This document shows, piece after piece, positions 1 to 6,555 of a DNA stretch of 8,339 nt. This DNA is from JANRKT01 sp033763355 (lineage in GTDB: Bacteria > Bacteroidota > Bacteroidia > Chitinophagales > Chitinophagaceae): the NCBI GenBank assembly GCA_033763355.1, contig JANRKT010000304.1:1-8339 (forward strand). The letters are read 5' to 3'. The stretch's first letter is position 1; every line of letters starts with the position of its first letter. Position numbers and translations under genes: made by a program. The notes beneath the pieces are model-generated. The model saw only the letters and a list, made by a program, of their open reading frames with translations. It searched no databases and had not been told where the DNA came from.

Positions 1-912
1 CCGGTTGAATTCAATAAGTCAAAGTTTACAACCGACAGGGGCAAATACCTCAGCTCATCTTTCAATAAAGCATTTAATAAATACTACAAGCAGGCAGGTA
101 TTACAGTAAACAGCAGCTTTTTAAAAATGTGGCAGGATAAAAATGCTTATGCTTATCCTGCACTTTTGCTGAATGCCACACATGTTGAAGATGGCAACAA
201 AGCTGTCTTCTCCCCTTTTGCATTAAATGAAAAGTTTTATGCCGATACACGGGATGTACTCAACATCATGAAGAAAAGTGTGCCCCTGAAAGAAGCCATC
301 ACATCATGTGCAAGGTTTCCTGCTATAACGCCGCCCGGCCTGGTGTACAGTTATAATGAAGCCACTGGCGAAGAAAAGAAATGGGGCCACATTGTGGATG
401 GCGGCTACTTTGAAAACACTGCAGTGCAAACCTGCATGCAAACCAAACTGATGATGGACGATGTAATTGACAAACATTTTAAATCACTGAAACCAAAAAT
501 AAAAATCATTGTGGTGGGCATACAAATACAAAAATGCTATGGCGATTCAAAACCAATGGGTTTTAATTACGAAATGGCGCCGCTTACTGCTGTAACCGGT
601 GTGCCCTTCCGCTGGATATGGGGGGCAGACAGCATGTTTAAAAGAATGGATAAAAACTACGAGGCGGTAAAATTCGAACTCATCAACAATTATTATAAAA
701 CAAATAACGGGGAGAAAAAGAAAACCAAAAAAAATGCACTTCCGCTTGGCTGGTACCTTTCTCAAATATCAAAGGATATTATTTATTGCCAGGCCATGAA
801 TATTGATAAAAGCTGTTTAAGAGTAAATACTGATTCAGCCTGTGAGAAAAGAATAGCGCAGAATAACAGGGAAAGTTTTGTACACCTGGTGCAAAGTGCG
901 AATGATAAATGA
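1..912 (+). CDS. Patatin-like phospholipase, C-terminal part (5' end outside window)
   Basis: The frame is open from base 1 to a TGA at 910-912, giving 304 visible residues with no start, so the protein begins upstream. The first internal Met, at base 127, is unlikely to be the true start because family-like sequence precedes and follows it without a break. Seen: LLLNATHVEDG near visible residues 55-65, a strand typical of patatin domains; CARFPAITPPG, which matches the conserved (S/C)ARFP..(S/T)P segment; and VDGGYFENTA, whose Asp (visible residue 133, base 397) would be the Asp of the Ser-Asp catalytic dyad. The GXSXG nucleophile elbow and the oxyanion glycines must lie upstream of the window. 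Family knowledge: such proteins are lipid acyl hydrolases. The roughly 165 residues after the dyad Asp, with a lysine-rich stretch (EKKKTKKN), form a C-terminal extension I cannot assign. The gene converges on the response regulator with a 31-base gap. Substrate and location cannot be told from this fragment. Confidence 0.85.
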   Translation, partial: PVEFNKSKFTTDRGKYLSSSFNKAFNKYYKQAGITVNSSFLKMWQDKNAYAYPALLLNATHVEDGNKAVFSPFALNEKFYADTRDVLNIMKKSVPLKEAITSCARFPAITPPGLVYSYNEATGEEKKWGHIVDGGYFENTAVQTCMQTKLMMDDVIDKHFKSLKPKIKIIVVGIQIQKCYGDSKPMGFNYEMAPLTAVTGVPFRWIWGADSMFKRMDKNYEAVKFELINNYYKTNNGEKKKTKKNALPLGWYLSQISKDIIYCQAMNIDKSCLRVNTDSACEKRIAQNNRESFVHLVQSANDK

Positions 913-943
913 AGTAATCCCGGAATCTTGTTCCCTGTTTGCT

Positions 944-1681
944 TTACAAACTCATCATCTCTTTAAACTTAACAGCCTGCCTGCGACTTACTTCTATTTT
1001 TTCGCCGCCTTTTATTTCCAGCAGCAGGCCGCCATTAAAATAAGGTTCCACTTTTTCAATCATGCGGAGGTTTACAATGTGTTTGCGGTTGGCCCGGAAG
1101 AATACTTTTTCATCCAGCCTTTCTTCAAGTGCGTTTAGCGATTTTAATATAAGCGGTTTATTGGGGCCGAAAAATACTTTGGCATAATTACCCACACTTT
1201 CAAACAGGCGTATGTCGCTGAGTTTTACAAACCAGCAACGCTCACCGTCTTTTACAAACACCTGGTCGCTTTCGCCTAATGTTCCCCGGTTTACCACATG
1301 GTCAACAGGCATCGCTGATTCTTTTTCATCTGCATGTTCCAGCTTATTCAGTGCATCCGCAAGGCGGCGCGGCTCAACAGGTTTTAGAAGATAGTCAAGT
1401 GCATTTACTTCAAAAGCTTTTAAAGCATACTCGTCATACGCTGTAGTAAAAATTACATGCGGAGCTTTGTCAAGCTCCGAGAGCATATCAAAACCGGTTT
1501 TGCCGGGCATTTGTATATCCAGGAAAACAAGGTCGGGCTGCAGTTCATCAATTTTCTGCAACCCTTCTGAAGCATTTGCAGCTTCTGCAATCACTTCTAT
1601 TTCGGGATAATCCTGCAGGAGTTTTTTCAATTCATTACGGGCAAGCCTTTCATCATCTACAATAATTGCTTTCTTAACCAT
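944..1681 (-). CDS. LytTR-family response regulator
   Basis: A 245-residue protein, full length for the LytR/AlgR class. Residues 1-120 form a receiver domain: acidic pocket D9-D10, phospho-acceptor D55 in VFLDIQMPG, switch threonines T79/T80 in FTTAYDEYA, and K100-P101 in LLKP. Residues about 135-243 form a LytTR DNA-binding domain, with the hallmarks FVKDGERCWFV, the SVGNYAKV segment, FFRANRKHIVN and EVSRRQAVKFK. Role by family: phosphorylation by the partner kinase promotes DNA binding and changes transcription. The ATG lies 16 bases after the stop of the histidine kinase gene on the same strand, so the two are surely cotranscribed and form a cognate pair. There is no good Shine-Dalgarno sequence before the ATG, which is normal in this phylum. 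The target genes are unknown; autoregulation or control of the divergent secreted-protein gene is only a guess from position. Confidence 0.95.
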   Translation of the reverse strand: MVKKAIIVDDERLARNELKKLLQDYPEIEVIAEAANASEGLQKIDELQPDLVFLDIQMPGKTGFDMLSELDKAPHVIFTTAYDEYALKAFEVNALDYLLKPVEPRRLADALNKLEHADEKESAMPVDHVVNRGTLGESDQVFVKDGERCWFVKLSDIRLFESVGNYAKVFFGPNKPLILKSLNALEERLDEKVFFRANRKHIVNLRMIEKVEPYFNGGLLLEIKGGEKIEVSRRQAVKFKEMMSL

Positions 1682-1697
1682 TTGACAGAGTTTTATC

Positions 1698-2756
1698 TTA
1701 AAATGCAGTTTGAACTGGTATCAGCACTTTGGCTTCCACCATGTTGCTGCCGGTATCATGTATTTCAAATTTCGCTTTTTCCCCGAATAATAAACCAAGC
1801 CGGCTTGCGGTGCTGTTAATCCCAAAACCTTCACGGTTCAATCCCCCGTTTAATTTGCCGGTATTGCGTACAATCAGTTCATGATCATTGCCCCTGAAAT
1901 CTGAAATAATCCTCACCACGCCGCCATCAACAATTTTACTGATGCCATGCTTGATGGCATTTTCAACAAGTGTCTGAAGCATCATGGGCGGTACGGGCTG
2001 GTCAAGCGTATCCTCGTCAATATCATATTCCACCCTCAGCCGGTCCTCAAAACGGATGTGCTCCAGAGCAAGATAATCTTTTACAATATTCAGCTCCTTT
2101 TCCAGCGGTACTGTTTCAAGGTTTTCGGCCTGCATACTGCTGCGCAGGATGTTACTGAGTTCTGTTATTGCATTTCTTGCCCGGGGCGGGTTTTCATCAA
2201 TTAAAGCACGGATGCTGTTGAGGGCATTAAAAATAAAATGCGGGTTGATATGCGATTTAATGGTTTTTAATTCCAGCTCTTTTACAAGCGCCTGCAGCTT
2301 TAAAGTATCAAGCTGCTGGTTTCTTGCCTTTTCAATGTAGTGGTAAATAAAATAAATACAGTTCCAGATAAAAAGGAAGATGAAAGAATAAAATGTATTG
2401 CCTACAAATATCCCCGTTTCTGATAAAGACCCTTCTGATTCTATCCTGAGGTCAAGAAAACTGGTTAAAAAGCTTTCAAGCAAACCTACCAGCAGCGAAA
2501 AGAAGAGGGTAATAAGAATGAACCCGATGATTTGTTTTTGAAGGGAACCCTGCAGGATCCTTGAGCGTTTTATCACGTTCCTCATGATGTGGGAAAATGC
2601 TACCCCAAGACTTACAAATATGGTTACCCGGCCCAGGAACACCCCGTTGAGCCTGTCGAATGTAATGGCAAAAAACGTATTAATGAGTACAAACAATCCC
2701 CAACCCACTAACTGAAAAGACCAGTATTTGGGAAGTTTGCTTAAAAAACCAGGCAT
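1698..2756 (-). CDS. LytS/YpdA-type membrane sensor histidine kinase
   Basis: A 352-residue protein. The N-terminal part has four likely membrane segments (about residues 13-32, 40-60, 76-100 and 115-140) joined by short loops, then a short coiled-coil-like linker (about 141-168). The kinase core begins at the His_kinase motif IKSHINPHFIFNALNS, with the phospho-accepting H173. An HATPase_c domain follows: N-box LVENAIKHG (N266), a degenerate VRNTG box near 296-300, and a glycine box GFGINSTASRLGLLFG at 310-325. This is the architecture of Bacteroidota kinases that pair with LytTR regulators, and such a regulator follows 16 bases downstream. No PAS, GAF or periplasmic sensor domain is visible, so any signal is probably sensed in or by the membrane segments. 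The signal itself is unknown. Start: the ATG at 2756 is followed by a natural N-terminus, and a -7-like box lies about 20 bases upstream. Confidence 0.94.
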   Translation of the reverse strand: MPGFLSKLPKYWSFQLVGWGLFVLINTFFAITFDRLNGVFLGRVTIFVSLGVAFSHIMRNVIKRSRILQGSLQKQIIGFILITLFFSLLVGLLESFLTSFLDLRIESEGSLSETGIFVGNTFYSFIFLFIWNCIYFIYHYIEKARNQQLDTLKLQALVKELELKTIKSHINPHFIFNALNSIRALIDENPPRARNAITELSNILRSSMQAENLETVPLEKELNIVKDYLALEHIRFEDRLRVEYDIDEDTLDQPVPPMMLQTLVENAIKHGISKIVDGGVVRIISDFRGNDHELIVRNTGKLNGGLNREGFGINSTASRLGLLFGEKAKFEIHDTGSNMVEAKVLIPVQTAF

Positions 2757-2776
2757 ATCAACGCTTTAATCAGGTT

Positions 2777-2784
2777 CAAAACTA
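2777..2784 (-). promoter_or_regulatory. Putative -7 promoter box for the histidine kinase/response regulator operon
   Basis: Reading leftward the bases are TAGTTTTG, an exact match to the Bacteroidota -7 consensus TAnnTTTG. It would start transcription roughly 15 bases before the kinase ATG. I find no TTG at the expected -33 distance, so the match rests on the -7 box alone. Confidence 0.4.
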
Positions 2785-2829
2785 CTGAAATGCAGGCCTT
2801 AATTTAACGCTTTTGTATTAATGGTGAAA

Positions 2830-2837
2830 TAGTTTTG
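2830..2837 (+). promoter_or_regulatory. Putative -7 promoter box for the lamin-tail protein gene
   Basis: TAGTTTTG matches TAnnTTTG exactly and is identical to the leftward box 45 bases away. The nearest upstream TTTTG (2811-2815) is only 14 bases from it, shorter than the usual 17-23, so the -33 element is doubtful. If used, the transcript would carry a leader of roughly 105 bases before the GTG start. Confidence 0.4.
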
Positions 2838-2906
2838 TTACCGGCAGAAATAAGGGTAATCATTTAAAGGGCCAAAAACAGGTATCTTTTTTTATATTTT
2901 TCAAGC

Positions 2907-2937
2907 CATTGTTACGTTATATGTCTGTTAAACAATG
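2907..2937. repeat. Inverted repeat in the leader of the lamin-tail protein gene
   Basis: CATTGTT (2907-2913) and AACAATG (2931-2937) are perfect 7-base inverted arms around a 17-base A/T-rich loop. The repeat ends 11 bases before the GTG start at 2949. It could be an operator or a weak mRNA hairpin near the ribosome entry site. There is no T-run after the right arm, so it is not a terminator. Confidence 0.4.
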
Positions 2938-2948
2938 TACTGTCCTTA

Positions 2949-4490
2949 GTGAAAACCAACCTGACCCGGAATTTTTTTGTTGCACTTTTGGTTTCCTGCT
3001 TTTCTCTTGCTGCAACACATTCCCTGTTTGCACAGGGAAGGGTAATACTTAATGAATTTCTTCCCTGGCCGGGCAATGCATGTGGCACCACTGCTGAGTT
3101 TGTTGAAATACTCAATATGGGCCCAGGTCCCATGAACATTGGCTGTTATATCCTTACAGATGGTGATTTTTCTATTACAATTCCTGCAGGTACAATTTTG
3201 CAACCCGGACAGTTCTATGTTATATCTGGACAGGATTTTTTGCCCATGCCTTGCGGAAATATCAATGCCAATGTAACTGTTGATCTGAACTGGACAACCT
3301 GCGGCTGCACCAGCGGAGTTATTCCAACAACAGGAGATGGCTTATTTACAGATGGAGGTTCAGCAAATGAACAGGTTGTATTACTCAATCCTTCAGGCGC
3401 AATTGTTGATGCTGTTATAAGGGATTTTCCCGCTGAAGCATCTTCATCAATCACAAGTTCATCAGCTGGCGGCTGCAGCCCGGTAACATTTGATCTTGAC
3501 AATATGGGAGTGCAATATGAAACAATAGGCGAATCAGCAGGCAGGGCCAACTCATTTGCCAGAAAAACCGACGGGGCATGCGGCTGGTTAAAAGATACAC
3601 AACAAAGTGGCGGAGCTACCAACAATACACCCGGTGAAGACCCCGACCTCGATATTTCGATGGCCATTATTGAAGAACCCAATTGCGGCGGCGGTACTGC
3701 TATTTTTACAGTAAATAATTCTCCTCCCAATTCCTATTTCCCGATTGATTATATACTGGGCTACGATTCCAACGGTGACGGGCAATTTACGTCTGCAGAT
3801 ACTTACAGCACCGGGGTTGATAACACACCGCCTTCATTGACAATCGCAGGTCTCGTACCCGGTTTATACAGGATCAATATCGGCAGCGCCGAAGGCTGCG
3901 ATTTCAGGGATTTCAGTTTTATGGTGGGGCCATGCAGCCCACTTGCAGTAAAACTTATTTCTTTTAATGCTGTACAGGAAAGAGAAAAAATAAAGCTCAC
4001 ATGGGGTATTCAGAATACAAATGTTTTGAATGAAATAAGAATTGAAGCAAGCATGGATGGAAACCGGTTTACCACACTGGGGTCAGAAACAGTGAAACAT
4101 TTTAATACAACAGAATTTTTTTCTTACACAGTAAACAACCTGCAATGGAAATACTTCCGTTTGCAGCTTATCAATAAACAGGCGGTTATAAATTTTTCAA
4201 ATGTTATCAGGCCGGGTACAGGAGGGTTGTTTGACAAGCCTTTAAAAATATCCCCCAACCCTGTTTATGATCAGTTCAATCTTGAATACTTTTCTTTATC
4301 TGGTTCCCGCATCAGCGTTATCATTTTAACAGCCGGTGGACAAACAGCAAAAAAACTTCAACTGAGAGCTGAAGAGGGTTATAACCGGTTCATCGTTAAC
4401 CTTTCAGGGCTTAAAAAAGGAATTTACTTTGTACAGGTAACCGATCCCCTCCATGAAAAAAAGCATTTCTCCAAACTGCTGAAACAATAA
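2949..4490 (+). CDS. Secreted lamin-tail-domain protein with T9SS C-terminal sorting domain
   Basis: A 513-residue protein read from a GTG start. The ATGs at 2921 and 2935 are in another frame or quickly stopped, and the GTG begins a good signal peptide: KTNLTR, a hydrophobic core at about 9-22, and probable signal peptidase I cleavage near SLFA-QG (28-29). Residues about 31-230 look like a lamin-tail (LTD) beta-sandwich, with VILNEFLP, AEFVEILN, ILPGQ-like LQPGQFYVISG and a closing NNTPGE. Residues about 235-328 are a second domain with an acidic loop DSNGDGQFTSAD (273-284) that resembles a calcium-binding EF-hand/dockerin loop. Residues about 332-420 (PLAVKLISFNA to VIRPG) are a fibronectin-III-like module often found before T9SS tails. 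Residues 430-513 are a type A sorting domain (ISPNPVYDQFNL, then GLKKGIYFVQV, then KKHFSKLLKQ). By family knowledge it is exported by Sec, then moved across the outer membrane by T9SS with removal of the tail. At least ten cysteines are present, allowing disulfides. The function, possibly adhesion or nucleic-acid or polymer binding, is not shown by the sequence. Confidence 0.88.
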   Translation: MKTNLTRNFFVALLVSCFSLAATHSLFAQGRVILNEFLPWPGNACGTTAEFVEILNMGPGPMNIGCYILTDGDFSITIPAGTILQPGQFYVISGQDFLPMPCGNINANVTVDLNWTTCGCTSGVIPTTGDGLFTDGGSANEQVVLLNPSGAIVDAVIRDFPAEASSSITSSSAGGCSPVTFDLDNMGVQYETIGESAGRANSFARKTDGACGWLKDTQQSGGATNNTPGEDPDLDISMAIIEEPNCGGGTAIFTVNNSPPNSYFPIDYILGYDSNGDGQFTSADTYSTGVDNTPPSLTIAGLVPGLYRINIGSAEGCDFRDFSFMVGPCSPLAVKLISFNAVQEREKIKLTWGIQNTNVLNEIRIEASMDGNRFTTLGSETVKHFNTTEFFSYTVNNLQWKYFRLQLINKQAVINFSNVIRPGTGGLFDKPLKISPNPVYDQFNLEYFSLSGSRISVIILTAGGQTAKKLQLRAEEGYNRFIVNLSGLKKGIYFVQVTDPLHEKKHFSKLLKQ

Positions 4491-4538
4491 AAATTGTTCA
4501 AAACAACAAAAGCCCTGAATTTCTGTTAAATTATAATA

Positions 4539-4570
4539 TTTGATCTGTCTCCTAATCTTCAATAATTTTG
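4539..4570 (+). promoter_or_regulatory. Promoter of dxs
   Basis: TTTG at 4539-4542, a 20-base spacer, and TAATTTTG at 4563-4570 match both Bacteroidota promoter elements (-33 TTTG and -7 TAnnTTTG) at consensus spacing. The predicted transcript starts about 20 bases before the dxs ATG. This shows that dxs has its own promoter rather than relying on read-through from the gene before it. Confidence 0.7.
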
Positions 4571-4583
4571 TCGTTTCCCGACA
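4569..4583. repeat. Short inverted repeat at the dxs transcription start
   Basis: TGTCG (4569-4573) and CGACA (4579-4583) are perfect 5-base arms around TTTCC. They overlap the end of the -7 box and the predicted +1. This is a candidate operator or start-proximal hairpin, but it is short enough to occur by chance. Confidence 0.3.
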
Positions 4584-4596
4584 TTTCTGAATCAGT

Positions 4597-6552
4597 ATGG
4601 AAAATCAGGCAGGACCTTTGCTTAAACAAATCAATTCTCCTTCAGACCTTAAAAAGCTGAGCAGGGAACAATTGCACCAGTTATCAAATGAATTGCGCCA
4701 ATACATTATTGACGTTGTAAGTGTGCATGGCGGGCATTTCGGTGCAAGCCTTGGTGTAGTGGAACTTACTGTTGCCCTTCACTATGTTTTCAATACGCCT
4801 TACGATCAGTTGGTTTGGGATGTAGGCCACCAGGCATATGGACATAAAATCCTCACTGGCAGAAGGGATAATTTTTATACCAACAGGAAATACAATGGCC
4901 TGAGCGGTTTTCCCAAAAGAAGCGAAAGCGAATACGACACATTCGGTGTTGGCCATTCTTCTACTTCCATAAGCGCTGCATTGGGCATGTCACTCGCAGC
5001 AAAATACAAAGGCGAACAAGACAGGAATGTGGTTGCTGTTATTGGCGATGGCGCCATGACAGCAGGTATGGCTTTTGAAGCCATGAACCATGCCGGTGTT
5101 ACCGATTCCAACATGCTGATTATACTCAACGACAACTGCATGAGTATCGACCCCAATGTGGGCGCATTAAAAGAATACCTTACCGATATCACTACTTCGC
5201 ATACTTATAACCGCTTAAAGGACGACATCTGGAAAGCGCTGGGCAAATTACCCGTGGGTAAAAACTTTACCCGTGACATGGCCAGCAAACTGGAGCACAG
5301 CATTAAAGGTTTTATAAGCAAAAGCAGTAATTTATTTGAATCACTCAAGCTCCGCTACTTCGGCCCTATTGACGGGCACAACATTACCAAACTTGTAGAT
5401 ACGCTGAATGACCTGAAAGACATTTCTGGCCCCAAAATCCTGCACATTGTTACCGTTAAAGGCAAGGGCTATTCGCTTGCAGAAAAAGACCAGACCAAAT
5501 GGCATGCACCTGGTTTGTTTGATAAAGTAACCGGCGAGATACAAAAAAAGAAATTTGACCTGCCGCAACCCCCGAAATACCAGGATGTGTTTGGGCATAC
5601 GATCATAGAACTCGCAGAAAAAAATCCAAAGATATTTGGCATCACTCCTGCTATGCCATCCGGTTGTTCATTAAAATACATGATGGAGAAAATGCCTGAC
5701 CGTGCATTTGATGTTGGCATTGCCGAGCAGCATGCAGTAACTGTAAGCGCAGGTATGGCTACACAGGGCATGAAAGTGTTCTGCAATATTTATTCATCTT
5801 TTATGCAGCGTGCATACGACCAGGTGGTGCATGATGTAGCCATTCAAAAGCTGCCCGTTATTTTTTGTTTGGACCGTGCAGGCCTGGTAGGTGAAGACGG
5901 GCCCACACACCATGGCGCTTATGATATTGCTTATATGCGCTGCATACCCAACATGATTGTGAGTGCACCGATGAATGAAAGTGAATTGAGAAACCTGATG
6001 TACACGGCGCAACTGGAAAGTACCGATGCGCCTTTTGTAATTCGCTATCCAAGGGGTGAAGGCGTAATGCCGGACCTGCCCGCCGAACAGGGAGGATGGA
6101 GAACTGAAATGAAAGAAATAAAAATTGGTACGGGCCGTAAATTAAAAGACGGACAGGATATAGCCATACTTTCATTGGGTCACCCGGGAAATTTTGCCGC
6201 CGCAGCCATACGAGATTTAAAAACCGATGGATTGAACCCGGCACATTATGACATGCGTTTTGCAAAACCGCTTGATGAAGAACTGCTGCACGAAGTGTTC
6301 ACAAAGTTTGATAAAGTGATAACTGTTGAGGACGGAACTGTGAAAGGTGGTTTTGGAAGTGCAGTGCTTGAGTTTATGGCAGCAAACAATTACCATGCTG
6401 CAATAAAGATACTGGGCATTCCCGACAGCATAGTGGAACATGGTACACCCAAAGAACTGCACAGGGAATGCGGATATGATGCACAGGCAATAAAAGAAAC
6501 CGTACTGGAAATGATGAAAGGAAAAGTGAATGTATCTGAGCTGGTTCAGTAA
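4597..6552 (+). CDS. dxs: 1-deoxy-D-xylulose-5-phosphate synthase
   Basis: A 651-residue protein, slightly longer than the roughly 620 residues of the E. coli enzyme. It joins pyruvate and glyceraldehyde 3-phosphate, with loss of CO2, to make 1-deoxy-D-xylulose 5-phosphate. This is the first step of the MEP route to isoprenoids and also feeds thiamine and pyridoxal synthesis; the enzyme is cytosolic and thiamine-diphosphate dependent. Seen: HGGHFGASLG with H47; DVGHQAYGHKI with H78; GVGHSSTSISAALGM (117-131); the thiamine diphosphate motif GDGAMTAGMAFEAMNHAG from G150 with N178/N180; IDGHN (258-262); pyrimidine-binding-domain FDVGIAEQHAVT with catalytic E377; GEDGPTHHGAYD (432-443); RYPRGEG (483-489); and a complete C-terminal transketolase domain to residue 651. 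Residue 180-181 reads N-C in NDNCMSI, where E. coli has NDNEMSI. The gene has its own promoter and ends 3 bases from the convergent regulator gene. The ATG at 4597 gives a natural N-terminus. Confidence 0.98.
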   Translation: MENQAGPLLKQINSPSDLKKLSREQLHQLSNELRQYIIDVVSVHGGHFGASLGVVELTVALHYVFNTPYDQLVWDVGHQAYGHKILTGRRDNFYTNRKYNGLSGFPKRSESEYDTFGVGHSSTSISAALGMSLAAKYKGEQDRNVVAVIGDGAMTAGMAFEAMNHAGVTDSNMLIILNDNCMSIDPNVGALKEYLTDITTSHTYNRLKDDIWKALGKLPVGKNFTRDMASKLEHSIKGFISKSSNLFESLKLRYFGPIDGHNITKLVDTLNDLKDISGPKILHIVTVKGKGYSLAEKDQTKWHAPGLFDKVTGEIQKKKFDLPQPPKYQDVFGHTIIELAEKNPKIFGITPAMPSGCSLKYMMEKMPDRAFDVGIAEQHAVTVSAGMATQGMKVFCNIYSSFMQRAYDQVVHDVAIQKLPVIFCLDRAGLVGEDGPTHHGAYDIAYMRCIPNMIVSAPMNESELRNLMYTAQLESTDAPFVIRYPRGEGVMPDLPAEQGGWRTEMKEIKIGTGRKLKDGQDIAILSLGHPGNFAAAAIRDLKTDGLNPAHYDMRFAKPLDEELLHEVFTKFDKVITVEDGTVKGGFGSAVLEFMAANNYHAAIKILGIPDSIVEHGTPKELHRECGYDAQAIKETVLEMMKGKVNVSELVQ

Positions 6553-6555
6553 CTT

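Noticed and set aside
127..912. A complete short protein starting at the ATG at 127
   Set aside because: The frame is open to base 1 and the patatin domain needs its nucleophile half upstream, so this Met is internal.
922..934. GGAA-TCTTG-TTCC hairpin between the convergent patatin and response regulator genes
   Set aside because: Only four base pairs and no clean T-run; too weak to call a terminator.
878..1138. 86-codon rightward frame across the patatin/response regulator junction
   Set aside because: It overlaps the ends of two well-supported genes, and the product looks like antisense of the LytTR domain.
2921..2945. ATG codons at 2921 and 2935 as alternative starts for the lamin-tail protein
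   Set aside because: Neither is in the frame of the protein, and the one at 2935 meets a stop after four codons; the GTG at 2949 starts a good signal peptide.
2757..2948. LytTR-type tandem binding sites in the divergent region
   Set aside because: I looked for paired 9-base elements of the usual LytTR pattern and found no pair at the expected spacing; divergence of the motif in this phylum leaves the question open.
3215..3730. 171-codon open frame on the minus strand
   Set aside because: It lies wholly inside the lamin-tail protein gene, whose product has a signal peptide, recognisable domains and a sorting tail; the antisense translation shows no family features.
4495..4507. TTGTT-CAA-AACAA after the lamin-tail protein gene
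   Set aside because: Five weak pairs with one G-C and no following T-run; not a convincing terminator.
5858..6265. 135-codon open frame on the minus strand inside dxs
   Set aside because: Shadow of a strongly conserved enzyme gene; the translation is rich in Cys, His and Pro without domain pattern.
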